Assembly: GCF_026151205.1 (NCBI RefSeq)
Contig: NC_087082.1
Location: 17,639,401-17,703,400, forward strand
Length of the DNA stretch: 64,000 nt
Source: Bolinopsis microptera
Taxonomy: Eukaryota > Ctenophora > Tentaculata > Lobata > Bolinopsidae
Direction: 5' to 3'
Of the stretch, positions 1 through 15,600 are shown piece by piece. A program made the translations under genes and the position numbers. The first letter of the stretch is position 1; each line of letters begins with the position of its first letter. Under the pieces are notes generated by a model, which made no database searches, was not told the origin of the DNA, and was given only the letters and a program-made list of their open reading frames with translations.

Positions 1-623
1 AAGTATTTACACAAAGTATTTACACAAACCAATTCAAATCATGGCCCACTGCCAATCCAGCATTGTGTTTCCCTATTTCACTCAACATGAGTAATTCGCC
101 CAATTCGTTTTCCTACTTGAATCACCACATTTCACCCCACCCCAGGCTCATTGACCATGTCTGATGCTTCACTTCTCGACTACAAGATGTCGGATGGAGT
201 GTTAGTCGAGGCTCTCTCACTCACAGGTCTCTCAAATATTCTGTTAATCATGTTTTCTTCGCCTTGTGGGTGCTACCTCAGCTCGGCTGTACTTTCACAG
301 CATTCCGTACTATTGTCAGCACTTGAGGTCACTCAATAAATTTTGCAAGGGAATCTTGCCCGTCTTGTGAAACTGAGAGGTAGCACCCTTTCAGACGTTA
401 AAAATCACTTAGAATGTCTTCAATCATAACTTATTTAAAATTAAATTAAAACTGTTTTATACGACTGGGCTTTAATCCTAGATCAAATTCCGCCTGTCAT
501 TCCAAAGGAAGGCCTTTTCATTGAGCCGAGTAATATACCAGGTGCGTGTTTTCAGCCCTGAGATTGAAATCTTTTAATTTGAATCCACGATATTTAACCG
601 TGATTATATGTCCTGATTTCTAG
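1..623. other. Upstream region / 5' UTR of NACA
   Basis: No convincing coding sequence. A 62-codon open frame at 151-339 has no recognisable motifs or splice context. A polypyrimidine tract and AG (gatttctag) lie directly before the NACA start codon at 624, which suggests an intron in the 5' untranslated region whose first exon lies upstream. Confidence 0.5.
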
Positions 624-4082
<3,459 letters not shown>

Positions 4083-4538
4083 CGACGCCACATTGTGGCA
4101 CGATGGCGTCAGAGATGACGTTGTCATGGAGCTTCGTAGAGAAGTTCCAACGCGGACAGTTCCTAAATTATTTGAAATCGACTGGTATTTATTTGTACTG
4201 TTTAAGATTTTTATTTTTTAACAAACGTCAATTTAATGATTGTATTATTTCTGGTTCGAATCCTCAATGTTTCTAAAAATTAAATGCAACAGTCTACGAT
4301 TTTACATACTCAGCTTTAAAAAATCCTGTGATAAGAAGTAAATTTCACGGTATTACACACTTGACACTGCACTGCGAGTCTATTATTAGCTATTATTCGC
4401 GGTCTGATTTAGCTATGAAAGCCGGCGCGGCTTTCATATACAAATACTTTTAAATTTCAAAAGCCGTGCATTTTAATTTTGCACTAATAAGTGAAATATG
4501 AAACTAATACAAAGAAAATAAAATTATAACATTGTGTT

Positions 4539-4702
4539 AACGGGTGATACTCGTGACTTTGCTCTAACCAGAGCCCTGATCTCGCTTGCAGTAGCGCGCA
4601 ACAAGTGCGTCCGCGTCACGCAGTATGCGTATACACATGGCTATATTTGTTTCAAAGACTGTCGGCGAGTCCAACTCGGCGCGCGTCTTGGTAGGCTAAT
4701 AT
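4539..4702 (+). repeat. Dispersed repeat, copy 1 (core AGTCCAACTCGGCGCGCGT)
   Basis: Similar blocks recur at about 8505-8607 (same strand) and 56505-56603 (opposite strand). They share taacgggtgatactcgt-like sequence at one end and the GCGCGCGTCTTGGTAGG core at the other. Ends and class cannot be fixed from three diverged copies. Confidence 0.5.
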
Positions 4703-4790
4703 AATAATATAAAACTATGAACTACAAAGCATTGTGCTGTGTTTATTGAAGGATGTTACTCGTCTAAATTTCTTCGAAGTAGCGCGCGCC

Positions 4791-4876
4791 TTGTCATACG
4801 TTGTATGACCCGCCGCGCACGAAGTGCGCGGCTCCCCCTGTAGTGAAGCGACAGTGGGGGTCACCACGTGATACAA
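4791..4876 (+). mobile_element. 86-bp hairpin-rich micro-element, copy 1
   Basis: The element starts TTGTCATACGTTGTATGAC and ends GTCACCACGTGATACAA, an imperfect terminal inverted repeat. It is flanked by a perfect 8-bp duplication CGCGCGCC (4783-4790 and 4877-4884). Inside are a 9-bp-stem hairpin GCCGCGCAC-GAA-GTGCGCGGC and a CCCC/GGGG stem. It has no coding capacity. Related copies lie at 13160-13247, 54763-54885 (inverted) and, diverged, about 54617-54750. Confidence 0.8.
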
Positions 4877-5108
4877 CGCGCGCCGCTTTCTTCTCGAAAT
4901 GTTGGCCCGATGGCAAGTGCTAGGAAGTATCGCACGCCGGGCTAGACCATTAACAATGGTCAATATGTTTACAGTACACAGGTATATTTGGAATGAGCAG
5001 ACCTAATCTTAATCTAGTGCTAAATAGTAAATGCAATATCCGTCCAAGACAGCCTAGTACGTACAAGTATGATTAATAAAGCAACAGCGATTTCTTTAAA
5101 CAAATTTA

Positions 5109-8100
5109 CCCAGGAACCCTGACCGGATGGGGCTTAACTTTGAAAGTAAAAGAGTTGGAGACTTCCAGTTTTTTGTAACATGTTCCTCTTTTAAAAGTAA
5201 CGTTACCTCTCCAGGAGGAAAATTCAAGACAACGTAATTGTTGAGTTATATCAAAATCTCCAGAAAAGTCCCCTTTCGGGCCGATCAAAAGTTTGCAACT
5301 TTAACTTTGCGGATTCCTGTACTCTGGTTGGCTGAATTGTGTCACGTGGTAGCTGCCTGAACATTGGAATACGCCACGCGTGCAAATCATATTGCTTGTT
5401 GTCGCGCGCGAGGTCAAGCCGTCTGTTTAAATTAAACCAACTCTAGTACCACCACCAGCCGGTAACTTTTCATGGGTACAAAGTAACCAATTAGGGCTAT
5501 TAAATGCCGAACTCAAGGATATTTCGTATTCGGATCATATGCCTGCAGGCTGTCTGTCGCTTAAGACCATGGTCGCTCTTAACTGAGCGATAAGTGACGT
5601 TAAGTGAGACCGTGAGCACCACTTCTTGCCAATTTGCTTTTGAACTACGGCCCAATCATGAAGTTAAACAGTTCAAGTTGTGTTTTAACGGCAAAATACA
5701 GCGAATTCTAGCCCTTGAAAGTTGTAGGTTTGGAAGATCAATACGGCTGCTTTAATTCTTAAAAGTCTTAAGTTAGAACGGCCAAAAACACCCTATTCGG
5801 CGTCAGCCAGCTGCACCCAGGAACCCTGACCGGATGGGGCTTAACTTTGAAAGTAAAAGAGTTGGAGACTTCCGGTTTTTTGTAACATGTTCCTCTTTTA
5901 AAAGTAACGTTACCTCTCCAGGAGGAAAATTCAAGACAACGTAATTGTTGAGTTATATCAAAATCTCCAGAAAAGTCCCCTTTCGGGCCGATCAAAAGTT
6001 TGCAACTTTAACTTTGCGGATTCCTGTACTCTGGTTGGCTGAATTGTGTCACGTGGTAGCTGCCTGAACATTGGAATACGCCACGCGTGCAAATCATTGC
6101 TTGTTGTCGCGCGCGAGGTCAAGCCGTCTGTTTAAATTAAACCAACTCTAGTACCACCACCAGCCGGTAACTTTTCATGGGTACGAAGTAACCAATTAGG
6201 GCTATTAAATGCCGAACACAAGGATATTTCGTATTCGGATCATATGCCTGCAGGCTGTCTGTCGCTTAAGACCATGGTCGCTCTTAACTGAGCGATAAGT
6301 GACGTTAAGTGAGACCGTGAGCACCACTTCTTGCCAATTTGCTTTTGAACTACGGCCCAATCATGAAGTTAAACAGTTCAAGTTGTGTTTTAACGGCAAA
6401 ATACAGCGAATTCTAGCCCTTGAAAGTTGTAGGTTTGGAAGATCAATACGGCTGCTTTAATTCTTAAAAGTCTTAAGTTAGAACGGCCAAAAACACCCTA
6501 TTCGGCGTCAGCCAGCTGCACCCAGGAACCCTGACCGGATGGGGCTTAACTTTGAAAGTAAAAGAGTTGGAGACTTCCGGTTTTTTGTAACATGTTCCTC
6601 TTTTAAAAGTAACGTTACCTCTCCAGGAGGAAAATTCAAGACAACGTAATTGTTGAGTTATATCAAAATCTCCAGAAAAGTCCCCTTTCGGGCCGATCAA
6701 AAGTTTGCAACTTTAACTTTGCGGATTCCTGTACTCTGGTTGGCTGAATTGTGTCACGTGGTAGCTGCCTGAACATTGGAATACGCCACGCGTGCAAATC
6801 ATTGCTTGTTGTCGCGCGCGAGGTCAAGCCGTCTGTTTAAATTAAACCAACTCTAGTACCACCACCAGCCGGTAACTTTTCATGGGTACGAAGTAACCAA
6901 TTAGGGCTATTAAATGCCGAACACAAGGATATTTCGTATTCGGATCATATGCCTGCAGGCTGTCTGTCGCTTAAGACCATGGTCGCTCTTAACTGAGCGA
7001 TAAGTGACGTTAAGTGAGACCGTGAGCACCACTTCTTGCCAATTTGCTTTTGAACTACGGCCCAATCATGAAGTTAAACAGTTCAAGTTGTGTTTTAACG
7101 GCAAAATACAGCGAATTCTAGCCCTTGAAAGTTGTAGGTTTGGAAGATCAATACGGCTGCTTTAATTCTTAAAAGTCTTAAGTTAGAACGGCCAAAAACA
7201 CCCTATTCGGCGTCAGCCAGCTGCACCCAGGAACCCTGACCGGATGGGGCTTAACTTTGAAAGTAAAAGAGTTGGAGACTTCCGGTTTTTTGTAACATGT
7301 TCCTCTTTTAAAAGTAACGTTACCTCTCCAGGAGGAAAATTCAAGACAACGTAATTGTTGAGTTATATCAAAATCTCCAGAAAAGTCCCCTTTCGGGCCG
7401 ATCAAAAGTTTGCAACTTTAACTTTGCGGATTCCTGTACTCTGGTTGGCTGAATTGTGTCACGTGGTAGCTGCCTGAACATTGGAATACGCCACGCGTGC
7501 AAATCATTGCTTGTTGTCGCGCGCGAGGTCAAGCCGTCTGTTTAAATTAAACCAACTCTAGTACCACCACCAGCCGGTAACTTTTCCTGGGTACAAAGCA
7601 ACCAATTAGGGCTATTAAATGCCGAACACAAGGATATTTCGTATTCGGATCATATGCCTGCAGGCTGTCTGTCGCTTAAGACCATGGTCGCTCTTAACTG
7701 AGCGATAAGTGACGTTAAGTGAGACCGTGAGCACCACTTCTTGCCAATTTGCTTTTGAACTACGGCCCAATCATGAAGTTAAACAGTTCAAGTTGTGTTT
7801 TAACGGCAAAATACAGCGAATTCTAGCCCTTGAAAGTTGTAGGTTTGGAAGATCAATACGGCTGCTTTAATTCTTAAAAGTCTTAAGTTAGAACGGCCAA
7901 AATAAACACCCTATTCGGCGTCAGCCAGCTGCACCCAGGAACCCTGACCGGATGGGGCTTAACTTTGAAAGTAAAAGAGTTGGAGACTTCCGGTTTTTTG
8001 TAACATGTTCCTCTTTTAAAAGTAACGTTACCTCTCCAGGAGGAAAATTCAAGACAACGTAATTGTTGAGTTATATCAAAATCTCCAGAAAAGTCCCCTT

Positions 8101-8303
8101 TCGGGCCGATCAAAAGTTTGCAACTTTAACTTTGCGGATTCCTGTACTCTGGTTGGCTGAATTGTGTCACGTGGTAGCTGCCTGAACATTGGAATACGCC
8201 ACGCGTGCAAATCATATTGCTTGTTGTCGCGCGCGAGGTCCAGCCGTCTGTTTAAATTAAACCAACTCTAGTACCACCACCAGCCGGTAACTTTTCATGG
8301 GTA
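5109..8303 (+). repeat. Satellite array, about 705-bp unit, 4.5 copies
   Basis: The anchor GAACCCTGACCGG recurs at 5114, 5821, 6526, 7231 and 7939, giving periods of 707, 705, 705 and 708. Units are nearly identical apart from scattered substitutions and 2-3-base indels (for example atcatattgc against atcattgc). The array opens mid-unit at CCCAGGAACC and stops at CATGGGTA. A 75-codon minus-strand frame recurs in every unit, but it has no motif or splice context and probably follows from unit identity. Such uniformity implies recent amplification or homogenisation. Confidence 0.9.
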
Positions 8304-9608
8304 TTCCTTAAGTTCCTCAAGTCTTGATTATACAAAAATAAGTCAAAGCAGAAATTATAAACTACAACGAAAAAACGTTTCATAAATAGTTAATTGACAA
8401 TGTCAATTCATCGCAGCTTGGCGCGGTACATTAGCGCATTTTGCCGATCTAGCGAGAAGCCTTATTGAGTGCGCGGCGCAGCACAGTAACGCATCGCGCT
8501 ACTTAACAGGTGATATACGTAAAATATCTGTTCCATATATTAGGACCGTTGACGAGTCCAACTCGGTGCGCGTCCTGGTAGGTTGTAAACCTACAACGCG
8601 CTACAACATAAATAGCCAAACGATGTTCTGAAGCAACTCAAAAAAGGGAGCATCTTTATGATATACTACCTTGCCACTTAAATAACGTGGGTTCATTTTA
8701 AATAAACAAAAATGTTGACATGTGATCGCTTTACTAAAATACAAATAAAATGGTTGCGGTTAAAATAACGGATAAAATAACGAAATTCGTATATAATTTT
8801 ATTTACAAAAAGGGATTACAAATTGTCCAATAGGTGATTACTAAATGTGAACGACCCCTTATTATATTTGTTTATTATAGTAATTATAAAATTATTCAAA
8901 CCCCTTATTATATGCATACTAGTAGTGGTTGTCAAACAGAGAATGTCAAAATGCTCTAGAACTTGCAACAAAATGAAAGAATGTAGTAGTTGTACAGCTA
9001 TCAATACTAAGGTAATGGGACTACTATATATAGTATATATACTGCGGACCCTCTACCGGCCAAACCTTGTTAACAAAGCCGCAGTCAAGGTTTGGTGAAC
9101 GGTAGTTAAAAGCGCTTAATGGACATAAGTCAAAGTGGTAGAGCAACATCATGTAGCTTAGTGGACATCTTTAGAAATGAGTAATAGGTAGAATGTGAGG
9201 TTACTCCTTCATAAATCGTCATTTTCTCCGATAATAAATTGACATCAAGTCTTGAAAATTATTCGAGGAGAATCTCGAATAATTTAGTTAGAGAATAGTT
9301 AGATCTCTCTCAGGTGCCAATCCAAAAAATGTCGGTGTCCCAGGATAGAACTTCCCTCTGACTTATGCTATGATTTTATTGGCAGATGCAGTGCCGATTA
9401 TTACAAATGTTGCCCTAATTTCCTTACAGTCAATAGATAAAAACAAAATATAGTTTAATTAAAACTAATTACAACACTACAAATCTACTGCATTTATTGA
9501 GAATGTTACAGAGGGAATTTATTTAATGTAGAGTATATCATATACTCTTTTGATTTGCATTAAACATGAATACTTTTATGATATGTTAATATTTTAGGTG
9601 GATGTTAC
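8304..9608. other. Intergenic region between satellite and SUOX
   Basis: No gene seen. It contains the second copy of the dispersed repeat (8505-8607), one lone end of the GGGGTCGTTCAC MITE family (about 8846-8865), an imperfect hairpin at 9050-9111 (CTACCG..AAACCTTG / CAAGGTTT..CGGTAG) and a perfect 12-bp-stem palindrome at 9257-9286 (AAATTATTCGAG). The SUOX promoter should be here but shows no clear core element. Confidence 0.45.
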
Positions 9609-12600
9609 ATGGCAAGTGTATCCGTTCGTCTCTGTTTAGCCTGCACTACACGGGCCTTGCCTAGATACTTAGCATCTCATCGATTTAGCACCAGGGGCCA
9701 GTACTGCGTAAGAAATGAGACCTATAAAAGTGGCAACAACTCAAAAGAGGCAGGTGGTGGATCAAGAAAGATAAATATCCTCGCTGCAGCTGTAGGAGTA
9801 GCCATTATATCAAGTATGTGATGAACTGCAGTGAGTTTTCATGATGATTGATAATTCAAGAACTTTGTTTTATGTTTGGTTTTCTGTACATTCCTTCATA
9901 ATATTATATCTACTTTTTGAATAATTATTTAAGTAGTTTACTGACATTTGAAAATATTGTAGGTAATTCTGAAGAGGATAATGCTGGCAACTACATTGAG
10001 GGTTTACCTACATACACAGCTCAAGATGTAATGCTGCGTGATGGAAGTGATCATGAAAACAAAGATTCGATCCCGTCTAGAGTTTGGATTTCATATAAAG
10101 AAGGTGATTTATATAACCTTATTCTAATCCAGTAGTAAATAATATTACAGCAGACCTTATCTAGAAAATTTGCAAGGTAGTAATAATGGCAAATCTATGG
10201 AAGCAATATTGAAGAAATCTTGCAAACGTTGTATTTCAGGGGTTTATGATGTGACGGACTTTATAAGTCAGCATCCTGGTGGGGAGAAACTACTGATCGG
10301 TGCGGGAGGTCCTATTGAACCTTTCTGGGCTCTTTACGCTGTGCACAAGAAACCATATGTAGGTTTGATTCATTTTACCTGCTTTATTTTATAAATATCA
10401 TGAATCATCTTTTACTCTCTTAGGCAAGCCAGTGGTTCGAAAAACTTAATCCTAAACTTACCTTACTTTAAATAATGATCACTATTTGCTTTGCTCACTG
10501 TATAATATATTGTAATCAGGTGTACAAATTGCTTGCGGAGTACAGAATAGGTAACCTATCCAAAGCTGACATAGTTAAAGAGGATAGTGAAGACCCGTAT
10601 GCCAACGACCCAGTACGACACCCAGCCTTCAACATAAACAATGCTCGACCGTACAATGCGGAACCTCCTTTAAATATACTAGCTGATAACTTTATCACTC
10701 CCAAGTGAGTGTGGGGACAGTTAAACTCTGATTAACTCTGTTAGTTGAAATTAATTAAAGTGAACTGTTAAGTGAGACTATTTAATTAATATTTATAATT
10801 AAAACTCTGATCACTTTTCAGTGATCTGTTCTACGTGAGGAACCACCATCCAGTACCGGAAATTGAACCAGAGGATTACGAACTTCAGGTAACATTAAAG
10901 CTATTCCTGAGTTATCCATAATACAGATATATAAATTTAAATACGCAGGGGACACGCTAAATGTCATAAAATATGACTACAAGTGACTACAAGTAGTACT
11001 AGAAACATAGATAATGCGAGTAGTCATGATATAACTATAATTATTCATCTGTTAAATTCTTACATGCCTCAAGTTTCGAGTTAAAAAAGTTTGAGAATGT
11101 TTCGTTGAATTATGCTAGTTAGTCCTATTCGATCCTGACGTAACAATTGTTCTAGTGATGTTGAAATCTTGGGGATCTAGACGTTTTAAATTATGATCAC
11201 TCTCTGTCAGCAGATTTTACGCTAACAGCCGTATATAATTGTAACAGCTATCAGCTATCAGGAGCACTGACATGCCCTCCTCAGATAGAAGGAGTCGGAT
11301 TTGAGGAGCCAGTAAACCTGACCTTATCAGACTTACAGGAGATGGAGCAACACACAGTTACAGCTGCTATCCAGTGTGCTGGCAACAGGCGAGCTGACAT
11401 GTTGCAGGTGATCTGATATTATACTTCTTTGTGGTGTGATTTTACAAAAGTAGGCTAATCAAATCTGCAGTATCTTTTACAATGCTGTGGTTGCGGTTTT
11501 ATTTCTTGATAAACTGGTATTTCCTGTAACAATGGGTATTCAGTACAGTACAGATTATGAATATTAAGAATTAGAAGAGATATTGTGGTCAGTGATAAGG
11601 TTTTACTGTTTTAATCGGTTATTGTTCTCCTTTACAGACTTGGTATGTGGAACAGTAGGGCCTGTCGTGATATCATGGATCGCTTAGGTTCCACCAGGAT
11701 CTGGTAGTCCTCATAATTCTGCAGCCTCTATGTGTCGTCATCTCGCACAACTCCGAAAAACCGTTGTGAGTTTGGCATGTGAAAATTTCCAGACATCGAT
11801 TGGGTTAACGAGTTGTCGTACGTCACCTCAAGATCGGGTGACAGGGGGCTGAACAGGCCAGAACCCAATTGATTGGGTCTGAGGTCACGTGATTATGAGC
11901 CTGAGGTCACGTGACTATGACGTCACCAGAGCTCGTTCTCCGTTTCCCGCTCTTTGGACCAGGTCAGCTTGCATGCTTGTGAAAGTTGGTGTAAGTACAG
12001 CTGTACTGTAGTTACATCCAATTACCCCTAATAGAATGAAGATTTATTTTCTGACAGAAAGCTAGAAATTTACCAAAATATCGACTTAGTTCAAAATTTA
12101 TTTTGATGAACACTCCTGACCAAAAATTGCACGAGAAATCGATTAAACTTGGTTTCAGAACTCAACAATGCTTCCTTATGCCTTAAATTCCATTTTTATC
12201 GATACAATAAACATTTTGATCCTGTGGATTAATTAGTAACAGGTAACAAATGCACAAAAAAACCATCGCACTTACATTGCATTCTTAACGGGTCGATTTC
12301 GAGTGACCAATAATCGTCGTGATGATATTTATACGTCATGCGTTCCTGATCATCATCAGCAATCAAGAGACAGGAGCGGCGATTGCTTTAAATCAACGGT
12401 TTACGTTATTTTTGTGAATTCGACCCCTGTTTTAACGGTTATCACACTTTGTCATTGAATGTATTGAGGATAGCTTTACAAATAAGAGGACCAGTAAATA
12501 AAATTGTCACAAGTGTTTCTCTCATTCACTTTCGATAAGACACAATGAAAATTCTAAATTCTTACTTAACCATAAGATTCGGAATTTTTCAACATTTGAA

Positions 12601-15600
12601 GAATATCGGCATTTTATAAAATGTAAGTTCAATTTTTACAAAAAATCAACGAATCGTATGGTCGACAGGTTCAAGTCTACTAGCAGGAACCCGTCTAACC
12701 CATTTTGACAGGTCACGGGACCACCACGAATTGAATTATAAAGATCTATCCAAATTCCACGAAGACTACGGACCAAGTTTAAATACTTCATTATAGTTGG
12801 ATTCGGGAAGCAGTTCAATTGTGCTTTGCACGGAACAACTTATATCACGAGACCGCCATTTCTGTTGAACCGAGAGATTGCAAATCAAACTAGTTTCAAT
12901 TTCAGATCACCTTTTATGTGTTCATTTGTGGTGGACTGGTCAGTATACAAACGTGGCACGTGCGGGCATATTTCTCAGTTTGAGTTACGAATTGCTTCAT
13001 GCCTGAGTTAAGTAATTCTTTGTGGTCGACTTGCTTTCGATTAAAACTTCATTAAATGAAATCGCTTTACTTGCTGGACAACAAACGCAGCCACGTCGTA
13101 ATTCTCCCAATAACTGCTGTGTAGAAGAGCTGTGTTCATTTGTGGTGGACTGGTCAGTATTGTCATACGTTGTATGACCCGCCGCGCACGAAGTGCGCGG
13201 CTTCCCCACTATAGTGAAGCGACCGTGGGGGTCACCACGTGATAAAAGGTCAGTATACAAACGTGGCACGTGCGGGCATATTTCTCAGTTTGAGTTACGA
13301 ATTGCTTCATGCCTGAGTTAAGTAATTCTTTGTGGTCGACTTGCTTTCGATTAAAACTTCATTAAATGAAATCGCTTTAGGGACATGTGTCAAAACTTTA
13401 TTACTACCAACGCGCACCAATTAGACACTACCCTTGCAGTTGCTCTATGTAGTCGAGTTTTTCTCAGTCAGATTTGGTTGACTGTTATTTCTTTTTGAGG
13501 TCTCGACAATCAGCTGATCATACGGTAGGCGTCTCTCTCTCTCTCTCTGTTTTGGTCAACGGTTTCTGGCCTCCTAGTGAAGAGGGAGGCCTTCTCGCCG
13601 TGCCCACAGAGTGTGACTCCTGCTAGCCACACTCCAGGACTCCCTAAGTATATACAAAAACATAGAAAAATAGATATCAACGCAACAGACCTCTGGAGTC
13701 TCGAAGCTGTTACTACCTTGCTCAGAGCAAACCCACTTCATATGTTCTTCTTTGGCGGGCAGGCGAGGGACTTCCGAGCATGGTCCACACCTGAATATGT
13801 GTCACTATCTGGGATAGTCCTGTGTGGGTCTAGTGTATGATTGTTTATGAACCTTGGTGTATGTCCTAGATGCTTATCCAAATAGATCGTCTCTGTCAAA
13901 CCTTGTTGACTGTTCCACGAATTTGATAATGTGGTCGAGTTTACTATTGATGAGTTCCTCAATTGTTAGGATGGGTTTACCAAATATCCTCATTCTAGTT
14001 GTCATCAGCTGGATGCATTCACATAGGAAGTGTTGTGATGTTTCTGCTTCCCCTGGGCAGTGTTCACAGTCTTGTGTTTCGAAATTGGAGTTGTTTGCTA
14101 CCGTCTGGAAGTATGCTAGTGGGCTGTGTCCTGATAGTAGCCATGTTAGCCATCTGATGTGAGTGCCTGTGATGTTAATTTTCTTGTACCTGTTTTTGTT
14201 GAGGAAAAATGTTAGTGGGGTTTTTCCTTTATCACTGAGTGCCACCTGTTTATACTTCTTGATATGGAGATTGAAGAGGTAATCTTTTATTTGGGTGTTG
14301 ATTATAGTTCTTTACCGTATACTCCTTCATGTCCTGGAACAAAGTTCTACTCGATGCGAAAACCTAGCGAGTTGAGTTGGTCTGAGATGTTCAGAACGAA
14401 CCTGGAGTTAAAATTGGTGCTGTTAAGGGCTTTAAATGCAGCCTGCGAATCTGAGAGGAATTTATGATTGATTGAGATCCTAAGTTATCATTAGTCCAGA
14501 AACTTGCCATGTATAACGCAAATAGCGGGTACGATTTCCTCAATGAACCTGAAGAAGGAATATCTGTCCTGAATTGATACCATGTAACGTCGAGCTTAAA
14601 AATGAATCAAAAGTTCGAGTAAATCGTTAAACGTTGTATGTCCTATTTGCATCCCCTAAGCATTGCATTGATGTTTATTCCTGGTCCGGTTAGCTTTGCG
14701 TCTCAGAAATAAAGAGGTCCACTATGCTTAAAGAGCTAAGCTGTCCACCAGGGTACTGTAGATCTAAGGGTTCCCCGTGTAATGGGGCAGGCTGTGATAA
14801 AGCATCTTTGCAGGATGTCCGAGATGAACTGATTCGAGTGTTGAGAACTTCCGCTGTAGAAACTGAATACTTGAATAGAACCAGTAAGGATGTCAGTCAA
14901 ACTCTGCTGCTACTAGATGATTGTAGAGCGTCCAGTCACACTTCAATAAAGAGTGTGGCAAAGCTAACCCGGTCCCCTGAAAAGTGGTTACTGGAGGAAG
15001 AAGTTCCAGGAATTCTCGTTATCAGTGTGTTCTCGTAGTCAGAGTTGAAATCCCTAATTTTGTCTTATCACGAGCCTGTGTCTAGCGTGTGTCAGCCCTT
15101 ACGCATTAGCTGTCTTAACTGAAAAGACCTGAAAAGTGGTTACTGGAGGGAGGAAGTGCCAAGACTACTCATTATCAGTGTGTCCTTGTAGTCAGGATGA
15201 GCGAATTGGAATCCCTAGCTCTGTGGTGGGTGACTTCGATGGGACCTGAAAGCTGAAAGAGAATTTCCTGGTGATTTAATAGCTCTTAGAGCTAGGTATC
15301 TGTGTCTAACGTATCGTCATTTGTGTGTGTACTATCTTGTAACCTGATATCTGAAAGAGAAATTTCCTGGTGCTTGGTAGCTGTTATTGTTGACTTCCTG
15401 GTTCCCATGGGAACTTTGAGTTGGCAAGTCCCAACCTTAGTACTCAACAAGAGAGCACACCACCCGTTAGTGCCAACCAGGCCACACCACGTGGAGGTTC
15501 GGAGAGGATTTCGTGACCCATACGGTAGGCGTATGCGCGCTATATCTACGCCTTTGGCAAGATCATAGGACATAGAAGTTCAAGGATATTTAACAACCAT

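Larger units (their letters stand above)
4083..5108. other. Intergenic region downstream of NACA
   Basis: No gene seen. It holds a perfect 10-bp-stem hairpin at 4414-4438 (stem TATGAAAGCC), a dispersed repeat at about 4539-4702 (core agtccaactcggcgcgcgt) and the micro-element at 4791-4876. Confidence 0.6.

Noticed and set aside
151-339. 62-codon plus-strand frame at the window start
   Set aside because: No homology cue, splice context or biased composition.
4250-4266. GGTTCGAATCC resembling a tRNA B box
   Set aside because: No A box or cloverleaf around it; no tRNA or tRNA-derived SINE can be supported.
5106-8113. 75-codon minus-strand frame repeated in every satellite unit
   Set aside because: Conserved only because the DNA units are identical; no known motif and no sign of codon-level selection between copies.
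14724-15573. Open frames of 88-104 codons inside the MULE (14724-15038 plus, 15302-15568 plus, 15292-15573 minus)
   Set aside because: No recognisable transposase or other domain, and overlapping frames on both strands suggest chance.
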